DNA from: Prorocentrum cordatum
Taxonomy: Eukaryota > Sar > Dinophyceae > Prorocentrales > Prorocentraceae
NCBI GenBank assembly: GCA_963575745.1
Contig: CAUYUJ010015032.1
Location: forward strand, 50,001 to 97,500
DNA: 47,500 bases
Reading direction: 5' to 3'
Numbering within the stretch: position 1 is the stretch's first letter; each line of letters opens with the position of its first letter. Position numbers and translations under genes: made by a program. Of the stretch, positions 1 to 10,869 are shown one piece after another. The notes under the pieces were generated by a model. The model was not told the DNA's origin and searched no databases. It worked only from the letters and a program-made list of their open reading frames with translations.

Positions 1-27
1 GGGAGGAAAGATGGAGGGAACGCGGGG

Positions 28-64
<37 letters not shown>

Positions 65-1370
65 AAACGAGGACCAGGATGGCAGGGGAAAGCATACGCG
101 CGCGAATTTGTGCAAATTCGTAAACAAACAATGCGTTTCCCAACCTGGTTTTCTCAAATTCGGCCAAACGGGCATCTCGCGCGCACGTGTCGGAACCATT
201 CGGACGACCTTGCGCGCGTGCTGGATGGGTGGGGTGTGTGTGTGGGGGGGGGGGGGCACGACCACGACCTTTGTCAAATAACACCATGAGGGCCACTGGC
301 GCGCGTCGGCCGCGCGCGCATGTCGACATCCTTTTCCGCAACCTTCGCCGCCGACGCAATGATACCACAAAAATGAATTTCACAACGTAGACTGTCCGGT
401 CAAGAAAACACTTTGTATCTACCGCCCCCCGAGGCCAGGATGATCCGCCCCGGGGGATGTGCAATGTACATACGTTTTGCCCCATCGTTCACTCTAACTT
501 TGAACTCATCAGATCTCAACCAAAACGGGATCGACCCCTCCATCATCTCATTAGACATCACCCCCAAAATAATGCGCCTACATTCGTTCACCACGAAATT
601 CAAATTCCAAGAACCCCCTGCCAAAGCGAACGAAGTACACACGCGCCCGTCTTCGCGCGCGCATGACGAATGTCTGCTGAACAAAAAAAACCTGACATCC
701 GTAAGGATTTCCGAATCGAATGTCCCGACAACGCGCAAACATCTGGCTTTGCAGCCTGAGTTTTCAAACGCAGATCAGCGCGCCCGCTCTTGCGAATTCT
801 GCAATAAACGACAACTTCTCCAACCTTTTTTATCACATGCGACCAAACGGGCTTTTCGTGCGTTCGTGTCGGAATCATTCGAACGCCCTTGCGCGCGCTG
901 GGGGGGCGGGGGGGGGGGGCACGGTCCCCGTCAAACAACACCATGTGATAGTATAGCGCCGTGCCTCCGTCACCGCCATCATCGCCACCAGCTTCTATCA
1001 TCATCGTGTCTGCGCATTGTCGACGTCGCAGTGGTGCCGCCGACTCACTTACTCGCACTGAAGTGCCCGCGCGTCAACGCGGCCTGCGAGACGCGCTGGG
1101 AAGTGCCCAGCGGTCAGCGCCACCGCGGCCGCGTCGGTCGCGCCAGACAAGCTGGCCGCTATGTGCGCGACCCTGCGCTCCCCAACGCGGCCGCAGCGAT
1201 GCGCCAGCCGGCGCCGCGCAGTCACCGCAATCGCAGCCGCCTGGGTTTTGCGAACCAAGTTGCGGGTGGGTGGGTGGGGTGACTGCGCGAGTAGTGGAAA
1301 TGACTACTTCAAGTTCGGCAGGTCGACTTGCATCTCGTAGCTTCTCCTGTCTAAAGAAAGAGTAGACTCT
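1..1370. repeat. Array unit 1 (degenerate, no TCG core)
   Basis: This copy lacks the (TCG)n core but keeps the landmark at 1262-1302 and the block ACCAAACGGGC...CATTCGAACGCCCTTGCGCGC. The block occurs twice here, near 160-230 and 838-902. G homopolymers lie at 244-256 and 901-919. It is the most diverged unit and may be the old edge of the array. No gene is supported. Confidence 0.65.
30..62. repeat. (AT)n microsatellite
   Basis: Uninterrupted alternating AT near the left edge of the window. It produces a Tyr-Ile repeat when translated and is not coding. Confidence 0.95.
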
Positions 1371-2011
1371 ACCCCCACCCGGAGTTGACGGGGCGCCTCT
1401 TCGTATTGCAATTTACTTATGACTCTGCCCCATCGCTCATCCTAGGTATGTATTCGTATTATCCTGGCCAAACTGATATCACTCCCGCTCGCCATCCTCT
1501 GCAAAAACTCTATGCGCGCACTCCCGTTGATCAACGATCACAAGGTTTCAAGAATCCCTTGCAAAAAAAGAAGGGGCGAACTGCACACGCGCGCGTCGTC
1601 GCGCGCGCATGCCGAAATCCTTCGAAAACCTTTGATTTCGGAAGGATTTCAAAATCGAGTTTTCCAAACACATGCAAAAACACAGGGCTTCGCAACACTG
1701 ATTTGCTAATAAAACTTACGCGCGCTCTTGCGACACGTTGACAAAGTCAACGGTTTTTCAATTTTTTCAAACAATATAACTAACAGGCTTCGCGCGCGCA
1801 TGTCGAAATCTTTCGAACGCCTTTGCGCGCGTGCCGTCGCGAGAATCGTCTGCAAAAAACTGGACGCAATGCAGACGCGCGCGTCGTCGCGCGCGCATGC
1901 CGGATCCTTCAAAAACTCTCGGTTTCGGAAGAAATCGAGTGTCCAAGACATATCTAAATACACAAGGTTTCGCAACACGGACTTTCGACAAGAGCGTGCG
2001 CGCGCGCTCTT

Positions 2012-2206
2012 GTGTCGTCGTCGTCGTCGTCGCCGTCCTCCCTCCACACTCGTCGTCGTCGTCGTCGCCGTCGTCGTCCTCTGTCTTTCCTCGTCGTCGT
2101 CGTCGCCTTGACGTCGTCGTCGTTTCCGTCGTCGTTGTCGCCGTGGTCGTCCTTCCTCCCTCGTAGTCTTCGTCGGCGATTCGTCGTTGTCGTTCCTATT
2201 TCGTCG

Positions 2207-2241
<35 letters not shown>

Positions 2242-2676
2242 TTCCCTCCTCCCTCGTCGTTGTCGTCGTCGGCGTCGCCGTCCTCCCTCCTTCTTCGTCG
2301 TTCGCGTCGTCGCCGTCCTCCCTCCTCCCTCGTCGTTGTCGTCGTTGCCGCAGTGGTCGTCCTCCCTCCTCCCTCGTCGTCGTCGTCTCCGTTGGAGACG
2401 TCGTCGTCGTCGTCGTCGTCGTTTTTGTCGTCGTCGTCGTCGGCGTCGTCGTCGTCGTCGGCGTCGTCGTCGTCGGCATCGTTGTCATCGTCGTCGTAGT
2501 CGTCGTCGGCGTCGGCGTCGTCGTAGTCGTCGTCGTCGTCGGAGTCGTCGGTGTGGTCGTCGTCGTCGTTGTCCCTGTCGGCGTCGCCGAAGTCGTTGGA
2601 GACGCCACCGGTGTCGTCTTAGTCGTTGTCGGCGACGTCGTCGTCGTCGTTGTCGCTGTCGTCGTCGGTGTCGTTG
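2012..2676. repeat. (TCG)n core of array unit 2
   Basis: About 660 bp of degenerate TCG/CTC repeats, interspersed with CCTCCCTCCT runs. It ends where unit sequence resumes (GTTGCCAAGTGCCATG). All frames stay open through it because TCG permutations contain no stop codons. Confidence 0.9.
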
Positions 2677-3481
2677 CCAAGTGCCATGTGGTACCCACCG
2701 TCACGGTCTTGAGAGGTTTTGCAGACCAAGTTGCGGGTGGGTGTGTGGGATGTTTGCGCGAGCAGTGGAGTGGACAACTCACTGCGAACAGAAATTAATT
2801 CTCCTTTGTAAAAAGAGAATAGACTATACCCCCCCCGGCGTTGTCGGTACCCCTTTCGGGTATGTAGATCACATATGACTCTGGCCACATGTCCATCCTA
2901 AATATGAAATCGCAATGTCCCAGGCCAACCGGGTTCCCCCCCTGAGGTTCCCTTGTAAAAAAAAATATGCGGTGACATTTTTGATCTAACATCGCACTTT
3001 TTCGCGAATCCCTTTGCCAAAAAATGGGACGAAGTGCGCACGCGCGCGTCGTCGCGCGCGCATGCCGAAATCCTTCAAAAACCTTCGGTGCCGGCAGGAT
3101 TTCGCAATCGAGCTTCGAACAAAAAACATACAAGAACATAGGGTTTCGTAACACTGATTTGCTAAAAAAGCTTACGCGCGAGCTCTTGCGAAATTTTAAG
3201 GGAACCATTGGTTTTCAAACAAATCACAACATGCTACCAAACGGGCGTCGCGCGCGCGCATGTCGAAATCTGTCGAACGCCCTTGCGCGTGTGCCGTCGC
3301 GAGAATCCTCTGCAACAAATGGGACGAAGTGCAGACGCGCGCGTCGTCGCGCGCGTACGCCGAAATCCTTCAAAACCCATCGGTTTCGGAAGGATTTCAA
3401 AATCGCGCGTCCAAAAAACCGACAAAAACACAAAGTTTCGCAACACGGATTTTCAACAAAAGCGTGCGCGCGCGCTCTTGC

Positions 3482-3999
3482 GGCGTCGTCGTCGTCGTCG
3501 CCGTCCTCCCTCCTCCCGCGTCGTCGTCGTCGTCGTCGCCTACGTCGTCCTGTGTCCTCGTGTTCGTCGTCGTCGTCCTCTTTGGCGTCGTGGTCGTTTC
3601 CGTCGTCGTTGTCGCCGTGGTCGTCCTTCCTCCTCCTCCCTCGTCGTCGTCGTCGTCGTCGTCCGTCGTCGGCGTCTCGTCGTCGTCCCTGCTATTTCGT
3701 CGCCGTCGTCGTCGTTGTCGTCGTCGTCTCGTCGTCGTCTTCCCTCCTCCCTCGTCGTTGTCGTCGTCGGCGTCGCCGTACTTCCTCCTTCTTCGTCGTT
3801 CGCGTCGTCGCCGTCCTCCCTCCTCCCTCGTTGTCGTCGTTGTCGTCGTTGTCGTCGTTGTCGCCGTCGTCGTCCTCCCTCCTCCCTCGTCGTCGTCTTC
3901 GTTGGCGACGTCGTCGTTTTCGTCGACGTCGTCGGCGTCGTTTTCGTCGTCGTCGACGACGGCGTCGTCGTCGTCGCCGCCGTCGTCGTCGTCGGCCGT
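3482..3999. repeat. (TCG)n core of array unit 3
   Basis: About 520 bp of degenerate TCG repeat with the same internal CCTCCCTCCTCCCTCG islands as units 2, 4 and 5. The core length differs between units, as expected of a microsatellite evolving inside a larger tandem repeat. Confidence 0.9.
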
Positions 4000-4856
4000 C
4001 TTGCTTCTCCGGCCTTCTTGGGGCGCTGTTGAGATGCACCCGAGGGCTCCAAGACGACCCCGGAGCGATATCTGTGCTCGGTCCCGGATGGGTTTTGCAA
4101 ACCAAATTGCGGGTGGGTGGGTGGGATGATTGCGCGAGCAGTGGAGTTGACAACTTCAAGTTCACTTAGAGTCTCCTGTAATAGAAGAACAGACTCTGCC
4201 CCCCCGCCCCCGGAGTTAACGATCCACCTTTTCGTATTGGAATTTCCTTATGTTTCTGCCCAGTCGTCCATCCAAAATATAGATTCTTTTGATCCCAGCC
4301 AATCCGGTATCACTCCCCCCCGCCATCCTCTGCAAAACATACTATGCGCGCACTCTCGCTCATCAACAATCACAAGTTTCCAAGAATCCCTTGCAAAAGA
4401 TTTGACGAAACGCACATGCGCGCGTCGTCGCGCGCGCATGCCGAAATCCTTCAACAACAATTGATTCCGGAAGGATTTCAAAATCGTGTGTCCCAAAAAA
4501 CATACAAACAACACAAGGTTTCGCAACACTGTTTTTCTGAAAAAGCTTACGCGCCCGCTCTTGCAACATCTGAAGAAAACCATCGGATTTCCAAGACTCT
4601 CAAGGAATACTACCAGACGGGCTTCGCGCGCGCGCATGTCGAAATCATTCGACCGCCCTTACGCGCGCGTGCCGTCGCGAGAATCGTTTGCAAAAAAATG
4701 GGACGCAACGTAGACGCGCGCGTCGTCGCGCGCATGCCGCAATCCTTCAAAAACCTTCGGTGCCGGAAAGATTTCAAAATCGTGTGTCCCAAAAATATAA
4801 AAGAACACCAGGTTTCGCAACACGGACTTTCAACAAAAAGCGTGCGCGCGCACTCT

Positions 4857-5369
4857 TGCGTCGTCGTCGTCGTCGTCGTTCTCCCTCCTCCCTCGTCGTC
4901 GTCGTCGGCATCGCCGTCGTCGTCCTCTGTCTTTCCTCGTCGTCGCCGTCGTCTTGACGTCGTCGTCGTTTCCGTCGTCGTTGTCGCCGTGGTCGTCCTT
5001 CCGCCCTCGCCATCTTCGCCGGCGATTCGTCGTTGTCCTTCCTATTTCGTCGTCGTCGTCGTCTTCCCTCCTCCCTCGTCGTTGTCGTCGTCGGCGACGA
5101 CGTCCTCCCTCCTTCTTCGTCGTTCGCGTCGTCGCCATCCTCCCTCCTCCCTCGTCCTCGTCGTCGTCGTCGTCGGCGTCGTCGTCGTCGTCGGAGTCGT
5201 CGTCGTCGTCGTCGTCGCTGTCATCGTCGTTGTTGGCGTCGTCGTCGTCGTCGGTGTCGTCGTCGTCGTCGTCGCCGGAATCGTTTGAGACGTCGTCGGT
5301 GTCGTCGTAGTCGTTGTCGACGGCGGCGTCGTCGTCGTTGTCGCTGTCGTCGTCGGTGTCGTTGCCAAG
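4857..5369. repeat. (TCG)n core of array unit 4
   Basis: About 510 bp of degenerate TCG repeat. It ends in the same GTTGCCAAGTGCCATGTGG segment as unit 2, and the downstream flank of units 2 and 4 is nearly identical. Confidence 0.9.
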
Positions 5370-5485
5370 TGCCATGTGGTACCCACCGTCACGGTCTTGA
5401 GAGGTTTTGCAAACCAAATTGCGGGTGGGTGGGTGGGATGTTTGCGCGAGCAGTGGAGTGGACAACTCACTGCGAACAGAAATTA

Positions 5486-5663
5486 CAGTCGGGGCCTTGA
5501 CCTAAGGAACCCAAAATAAGGAACGAGGCCCCTTTTTTTTCCAGAAGTTACACTTCGATTTCCCATCGAAAATATTAAGAACACCTGAGGCAAGCTGCGA
5601 AAGACTTAAGGAACGCGGAGCCCTTCCCCAACGAAAAGGGTTCCTTCTTCAGGGCCCCAACTG
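5486..5663. mobile_element. 178-bp TA-flanked miniature inverted-repeat element (Tc1/mariner-like)
   Basis: The ends are inverted: CAGTCGGGGCCTTGA on the left, and the complement of the right end reads CAGTTGGGGCCCTGA. Both continue into AAGGAACCC. A TA dinucleotide flanks each side (5484-5485 and 5664-5665). The empty site is visible in the same window: units 2 and 5 read AAATTAATT or GTTAATTGCGC where this copy reads ATTA-element-TAATTGCGC. CAGT ends and a TA duplication are typical of Tc1/mariner-type elements. There is no coding capacity, so it would need a transposase from elsewhere. Confidence 0.88.
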
Positions 5664-6361
5664 TAATTGCGCCACTTAGATTCTCCTTTCTAATAGAAGA
5701 ATCGACTCTGCCCCCTCCCCCCCCCGGAGTTAACGATCCACCTTTTCGTATTGCAATTTACATATGGTTCTGCCCAATCGTCCATCCAAAATATAAATTC
5801 CTTCGATCTCCGCCAATCCGGGACCACTCCCCCTCACCATCCTCTGCAAAACATACTATGCGCGCGCTCTCCTTTATCAATTATCATACGTTTCAATGAA
5901 CCCCTTGCAAAAAGGGGACGAAGAGCACACGCGCGCGTCGCGTGCGCATGCCGAACTCCTTCAAAAACCTTCGGTGTCGGAGAGATTTCGAAATCGAGTT
6001 TCCAAAAAACACACAACAACACAAGTTTTCGCAACAATGATTTTCTACAAAAGCTTACGCGCCCGCTCTTGCGAAATCAGAAGAAAAACACAGGTGTTTC
6101 AAATCTTTTAAGAAATACTACCAAATTGCTTCGCGCGCGCGTGTCAAAATCTTTCGAACGCCCTTGCGCCCGTGCCGTCGCGAGAAACGTCTGCAACAAA
6201 AAAGACGCAGTGCAGACGCGCGCGTCGTCGCGCGCGCATGCCGAAATCGTTCAAAAACCTTCGGTGCGGGAAGGGTTTCAAAACCGTGTGTCCCAAAAAC
6301 ATACAAGAACACAAGGTTTCGCAACACGGATTTTCAACAAAACCGTGCGCGCGCGCTCTTG

Positions 6362-6921
6362 CGTCGTCGTCGTCGTCGCCGTCCTCCCTCCTCCCTCGTC
6401 GTCGTCGCCGTCGTCGTCTTCTGTCTTTCCTCGTCGTCGTCGTCGTCTTGGCGTCGTCGTCGTTTCCGTCGTCTTTGTCGGCGTGGTCGTCCTTCCTCTT
6501 CACTAGACGTCGTCGTTTCCGTCGTCGGCGTCTCGTCGTCGTCGTCTTCCCTCCTCCCTCGTCGTTGTCGTCGTCGGCGACGACGTCCTCCCTCCTTCTT
6601 CGTCGTTCGCGTCGTCGCCGTCCTCCCTCCTCGCTCGTCGTTGTCGTCGTTGTCGCCGTCGTCGTCCTCCCTCCTCCCTCGTCGTCGTCGTCTTCGTTGG
6701 CGGCGGCGTCGTCGTCGTCTTCGTCGTCGTCGTCGGCGTCGTCGTCGGCGTCGTCGGCGTCGTCGTCGTCGGCGTCGTCGTCGTCGTCGGCGTCGTCGTC
6801 GTCGTCGGTGTCGTCGTCGTCGTGGTCGAACTCGTTGGAGACGTCGTCGGTGTCGTCGTAGTCGGTGTCGGCGGCGTCGTCGTCGTTGTCGCTGTCGTCG
6901 TCGGCGTCGGTGTCGTTGCCA
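6362..6921. repeat. (TCG)n core of array unit 5
   Basis: About 560 bp of TCG repeat, the purest part being near 6700-6830. It is followed by the unit landmark and then by the 14-bp repeat cluster at 7040. Confidence 0.9.
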
Positions 6922-7039
6922 AATGCCATTTGGTTCCTAGCGTCACGGTCTTAAGAGGTCTTGCGACCAAGTTGCGGGTGGGAGCGTGGGATGTTTGCAC
7001 GAGCAGTGGAGGGGACAGCTTCAAGACAGTCAAAGTTAA

Positions 7040-7151
7040 TTGCGCAACATAGGTTCCACAATATGGGTTGTACAACCTAGATCGCACCATCTTGCTTGCA
7101 CCACAAAGATTGCACAACATGTGTTTCACCACGTCGATTGCAATGCATGTT
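7040..7151 (+). repeat. Eight 14-bp tandem repeats
   Basis: Eight consecutive 14-mers follow an approximate consensus TTGCACAACATAGA, beginning at 7040, 7054, 7068, 7082, 7096, 7110, 7124 and 7138. A single similar 14-mer (TTGCGCCACTTAGA) sits at the equivalent junction after the element at 5486-5663, so the cluster is probably a local expansion of one array-unit segment. Confidence 0.85.
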
Positions 7152-7280
7152 TCCATCTCTTACAACAAAAAAAAACGGGTTTTCGCGCCCCCCCCTGAGA
7201 TAGCACAGTTTACATAAGATGCTGCCCCATCGTTTATCTTAAACGGGGCGTTACAAAAAGTGCCTTGCCTTCGAGAATCG

Positions 7281-7402
7281 AAGGAGTTGACATCTCTCCC
7301 GCCGCGGAAGGCGGCGGAAGGGCGGTGGAAGGTCGGCGGAAATAAAACGAAGCCGCCTCCGCTGGCGGAAACCGGCGGAAGGGCGGCGGAAGGTGGCGGA
7401 TG
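7281..7402. repeat. GGCGGAAG short tandem repeats
   Basis: Irregular copies of GGCGGAAG/GGCGGAAA, interrupted by a unique stretch (AATAAAACGAAGCC) at about 7342-7356. No gene or regulatory function is evident. Confidence 0.7.
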
Positions 7403-8748
7403 CCACAATGCGCCCCCAAGAGATAAACATGTTTTTGGGCTCAAGGCTTACGAAATCCGCCACATATGAACCCATACTGCCCTATTTTAGCCGGGCCAGC
7501 ATCGACCCCCGCCCCTCATCCTCGTCAAATCCGCCTCCACGGAGTGGGCGTGTCCTCTGGTCCCTTGCTGTCGTTCTCGGCCCTCTGGATCAAGGATCCG
7601 TGAGGGGCCGGATCCCCGCAAGCCCAATCTCAGGATGTCTGGGGCGGCCTGTCGCGCGACGTCTTCTGGCCCCAGAGGGCCCGCAGACGGGCCAAGAGGG
7701 CTCCGAGAGGCTCCCCAAACGGTCAAGAGGGCCCCGGGTCGCCGAGCGATCGGTCCGGGACGCCCAAGATGGCCTTCAGACTGCCCAAGGGGGTTCCACG
7801 CCGCCCCCTGAGGCCTCCGAGGGGCCTCCCAATGGCCGACAATTTTCTTGACGTTCCCACGCTTCGAGTGCACCCGCGTAGATTATCCGATCTTGGAACA
7901 GTAGGATCTACCACCTTCCCCCCCGGACTTATACGAACATCCGCTGCCAAGGGAATCGATATGCTATGGCCCTAGGCGGGAGATGGAGTTGGAGATGGAC
8001 ATGCGGTCCCCAAGCAACCCGAACCCATCTGTGCCCAGCGCCGCCCAAAGCCCAGGACGACCGGATCGCCAAGCGGTGGTTAATGCGCACAGACCCCAGC
8101 CCCCGATAGGCCTTCCATCTCTTTTTTACGACGACATGGGAGCAATGAACAAGACTTCGCAAACTGGATTTGCTGTACATGGCTATACCACGCGTTGAAC
8201 ATGGTGTGCAATCTGCGCTCGTCGCTGCGGGGCGTACCCGCCTCTTGCCTACTGGCCAGCGCCGGCACGGTGCCGCACTCGAGCGCTCGAGCGCAGGCAA
8301 TGCGTGTCCCGCACCGCTCCGGGGCCTCGCAGCCACGACCAGGGCGCAGCCCGCCAAAGGTCGCCCACACGCCAGGAGTGACCGCGGGTGCGCGGCGTCC
8401 GGGGACCGCGGGGGCAAGGCAAACCCAAGCGCGCAAGCCAGTGCAGGAGGGGCCCCTGTGGGATCGCACAGGAAGGTCGTTCCGGCGAAGGGTCACTCGC
8501 ACGCGTCGCACAACGAGGAGCCAGGACGGACCCTCAGATAGGTCCGATAAGAAATTGGGAGCGAGTCTCGGCCTGGGCTCTGCCGGCCAGGGAGCCGGGG
8601 GCGGGGTTCGAACGGACGCTCTCACGCGCGCAAAGGGGCGCGCGAGGACGGCGCTGGACATTCGCACGATGGCTGCGGGAGACGGCGTAGGGGCGAGAAA
8701 GAAGCAGGAGGGGTGACGAGGGAGCTTGACCCGTGGGTGGATATTTCT
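7403..8748. other. Unassigned GC-rich sequence
   Basis: About 1.3 kb with overlapping open frames on both strands, the longest 120-170 codons on the plus strand and longer ones on the minus strand. None carries a motif I recognise, and composition alone keeps frames open here. A GGTTCGAAC stretch at 8607-8615 resembles a tRNA B box but has no matching A box or cloverleaf. I call no gene. Confidence 0.5.
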
Positions 8749-8890
8749 CCGCAGCGAGCGAAGGGGGGAAAAGTGATGGAGAAGGCCTTCTCCGAAGGCG
8801 GCGGGGCTTCTCAGAAGGTCTCCGGCCTTCTGGAAGGCTTTCTGTGCCTTCGGGGAAGGCTTGGAACACTTCTCGAAAACCTGGCCGCGA
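8749..8890. repeat. Half copy of the inverted-repeat element at 30183-30391
   Basis: The run GCAGCGAGCGAAGGGGGGAA, the GAGAAGGCCTTCTC stretch and the tail GGGGAAGGCTTGGAACACTT parallel the left part of the element at 30183-30391 in the same order. The right inverted arm is not recognisable, so this looks like a truncated or decayed copy. Confidence 0.7.
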
Positions 8891-8940
8891 GACTCCAAGG
8901 AAATTGCCTCAACTGGTGCACTGGAGTCGCACTCCCGGAG

Positions 8941-9137
8941 GGAAACGCGGAGGAGGAGGACGACGACGAGGAGGAGGAGGAGGGAGGAGGAGGAGGAGAA
9001 AAAGGAGGAGGAGGAGGAGGAGGAGGGAGGAGAAGGATGAGGAAGAGGAGGAGGAGGAGGAGGAGGAGGCGGAGGTGGAGGAAAAGGAGGAGGACGAGGA
9101 GGGAGGAGAAGGAGGAGGAGAAGGAACAGGATTAGGA
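8941..9137. repeat. (GGA)n microsatellite
   Basis: GGA repeats with occasional GAC and AAA interruptions. On the minus strand it is a pyrimidine (TCC) tract. It may be intronic to the minus-strand phosphatase-like gene, but no further exon of that gene is visible below 9764. Confidence 0.85.
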
Positions 9138-9140
9138 AAG

Positions 9141-9478
9141 AAGTAGACGAGGATGAGAACGAGGACGACGAGGATACGGTCAGGACATTGTACTGAGCGT
9201 GTCGCGGCGGTGGCCCCGGCGACACGCGATGGCCTGCAAGCGGATAGCATGTCGCTCCGCGGAGCGGGAGTCCGGGAAAGACTCGGACCGTTGACGACCT
9301 GGGCAGTGGCCAGCATGCCTCGCCGAGGTGTGGCGGGCCAGAATCGGCGGCGCGACAGGCTGAGCACAAAATCCCGACCGAAACGAGGATGAGGACAAGG
9401 AGACCGAGGACGGAGATGGGGATGATGCGACGGAGTCAGAGGGATGATGCGCGGGGCGCCGTAGTCACCCTCGTCATC
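9141..9478. other. Spacer between microsatellites, no gene recognised
   Basis: A unique GC-rich island between a (GGA)n and a (TCC)n tract. I translated the minus strand in three frames looking for the next histidine-phosphatase segment (an SSPLxRAxQTA-like motif) and did not find it. All three frames are open, so frame alone is no evidence. Confidence 0.5.
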
Positions 9479-9479
9479 C

Positions 9480-9763
9480 TCTCTCCTCCTCCTCCCTCTT
9501 CCTCCTCCTCCTCCTCCTCCTCCTCCTCCTCCTCCTCCTCCTACCCCTACCCCCTTCCTCCTTCCTCCCTCCACCCTCCTCTTTCCTTGTCGTCCTGTCT
9601 CCTCCTCCTCCTCCTCCTCCTCCTCCTCCTCATCATCCTCCTCCTCCTCCCCCTCCCTTTTTGTCCGCCTCCCTCCTCCTCGTCGTCTTCCTCTTCCGCC
9701 CCCGTCCCTCCTCCCTCCCTCCTCCTCCGCGTCGTCCTCTCCCTCCCCCCCTCCTCCCTCCTC
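9480..9763. repeat. (TCC)n microsatellite, likely intronic
   Basis: TCC repeats with CCCTCCCT islands directly follow, in minus-strand sense, the inferred 3' end of phosphatase exon 2. The exon edge reads GCGAG then GAGGAGG on the minus strand, consistent with a GA donor opening straight into the repeat. Confidence 0.75.
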
Positions 9764-9911
9764 CTCGCTCGGCGGAAGGGGGCGCGGCGCGGAACCGTGG
9801 GGGTCGCCCTGGTCCGCCGCGGCAGCCGCGCGGGCGGAAAGCTCCTCCGCCTGCCGGAGCCCGCGGTCGGACAGCGGGTGGTCGGTGGTGCGAACCATGT
9901 CGTACAGGTTC
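9764..9911 (-). CDS. Histidine-phosphatase (PGM-like) protein, second visible exon
   Basis: The minus strand encodes NLYDMVRTTDHPLSDRG followed by LRQAEELSARAA. The segment DHPLS(D/E)xGxxQAxxL is the conserved second block of the histidine-phosphatase (phosphoglycerate mutase) superfamily, which follows the RHG/RHA catalytic loop. It is about 49 codons. The inferred acceptor is the AG at 9912-9913. The 3' edge is taken as GAG before GAGGAGG at 9763 and is less certain. Later family blocks (the SSPLxRA motif and the second catalytic His) are not seen downstream, so the gene is incomplete here or broken. Family members hydrolyse or transfer phosphate through a phosphohistidine; the substrate cannot be told from this fragment. 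Confidence 0.75.
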
Positions 9912-10869
9912 CTCTCCGGAGGAGGAGGAGGAGGAGGAGGAGGAGGAGGAGGACGAGGAGGAGGAGGAGGACGAGGAGGAGGAGGAGGAGGAGGAGGAGG
10001 GAGGAAGGAGAGGAGAGGAGGAGGAGGAGGAGGAGGAGGAGAGGAGAGAGAGAGGAGGAGGAGGGGGTGGGGGGGAAGCCGATTCTTCATTCTCTTGCAC
10101 AGCTGTGGGGCCCTGCATTTTGCGTCGTCGATCGTTCGTTCGTTCGCTCGTCGCGCCCCCCTCTGGGCGCGCACACCCAGAGGAGGAGGAGGAGGAGGAG
10201 GAGGAGGAGGAGGAGGAGGAGGAGGAGGAGGAGGAGGATAACAACAAGCTATGCTAGTAGCCCAGCAGGGGCTTCTGGACGCAGACTGTTGGAAGAATGC
10301 TTACTCTTCCTTCGCTGGGGCGGCCAGAAGTGCCCGCCGCATCGCGCTGACTCCCTCGGTGGGGAGTGCGAGACGCGACGGCCATCTTTCGCACCCAGGA
10401 GGTGGGAGGGAGATCGAAGATCGTGCATGCTCTTGGCGCTTTTGGGCCTCCAGAGACTGTGGAGGAGACAGAGGAGGAGGAAGAGGAGGAGGAGAAGGAG
10501 GAGGAGGAGGCGGAAAAGGAGTGGTCGATGTCGTCACAACCTGGGTGCTGCTGTCCGTCCGTATCTCTTCGTCCTGGGTGGGCCAATCAATCTCCTCTAT
10601 TTCCTACCCCCTCCTCCTGCACCGCCCTTCCCTCCCTCCCTCCCTCTCTCCCTCCCTCCCTCCCTCAATCCCTCCTGCACTGCCGCTCCCTCCCTCCCTC
10701 CCTCCTCCTGCATTGCCCCTCCCTCCCTCCCTCCTGCTGCTGCACTGTCCCTCCCTCCCTCCCTCCCCAGAAACACTGCCCCTCCCTCCCTCCCCTCTCT
10801 CCCTCTCCTCCCTCCCTCCTCCTGCATTTCCTGCCCCGTCCTCCTGCACTGCCCCTCCCTCCCTCCCTC
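9912..10869 (-). other. Inferred 958-bp GA-AG intron packed with microsatellites
   Basis: Exon 1 ends AGCAGCAG and the next minus-strand bases are GAGGGAGGG. Exon 2 begins after GGAGAG with GAACCTG. Joining AG|GA...AG|GA keeps frame and gives WNVAKSSRNLYDM across the junction. GT and GC donors do not give the conserved frame. GA donors and an AG|G acceptor are known in dinoflagellates. Inside are (GGA)n at 9918-10072, 10181-10237 and 10465-10520, and CCCT/CCTCC repeats at 10606-10869. The splice choice is inferred from the protein motif, not from transcript data. Confidence 0.6.

Larger units (their letters stand above)
1..7039. repeat. Tandem array of about 1.3-1.5 kb units with (TCG)n cores
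   Basis: Five units, the first degenerate, can be lined up by a shared landmark (GCGGGTGGGTGGGTGGGATG followed by a GCGCGAGCAGTGGAGT-like stretch) at about 1262, 2733, 4109, 5421 and 6974. Spacings are 1471, 1376, 1312 and 1553 bp; the last includes a 178-bp insertion. Each unit contains, in order, a T/C-rich leader, one or two blocks reading GCGCGTCGTCGCGCGC then ATGCCGAAATCCTTC, a long degenerate (TCG)n core and the landmark. Open frames run through the cores as poly-Ser, Val, Arg or Asp in every frame, so they are not genes. A detached fragment of this unit lies at 20031-20105. Confidence 0.9.

Noticed and set aside
2012-2878. Long plus-strand open frame (288 codons, Ser/Arg-rich) and similar frames in other TCG cores
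   Set aside because: TCG repeats contain no stop codon in any frame; the same interval is open in several frames on both strands and differs in length between array units.
7425-7446. Second spliced-leader-like end (TTTTTGGGCTCAAG)
   Set aside because: Only the last 10 or so bases resemble the leader and there is an extra G; no retrocopy or gene follows in that orientation.
8600-8630. tRNA-like GGTTCGAAC box
   Set aside because: No A box at the right distance and no acceptor or anticodon stem on either strand.
9180-9440. Third exon of the histidine-phosphatase gene
   Set aside because: All three minus frames were read; none contains the expected SSPLxRA block or later catalytic His, so it was not annotated.
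8909-10174. 421-codon minus-strand open frame taken as one gene
   Set aside because: It is mostly translated microsatellite. Only the short conserved piece at 9764-9911 is supported, as an exon.
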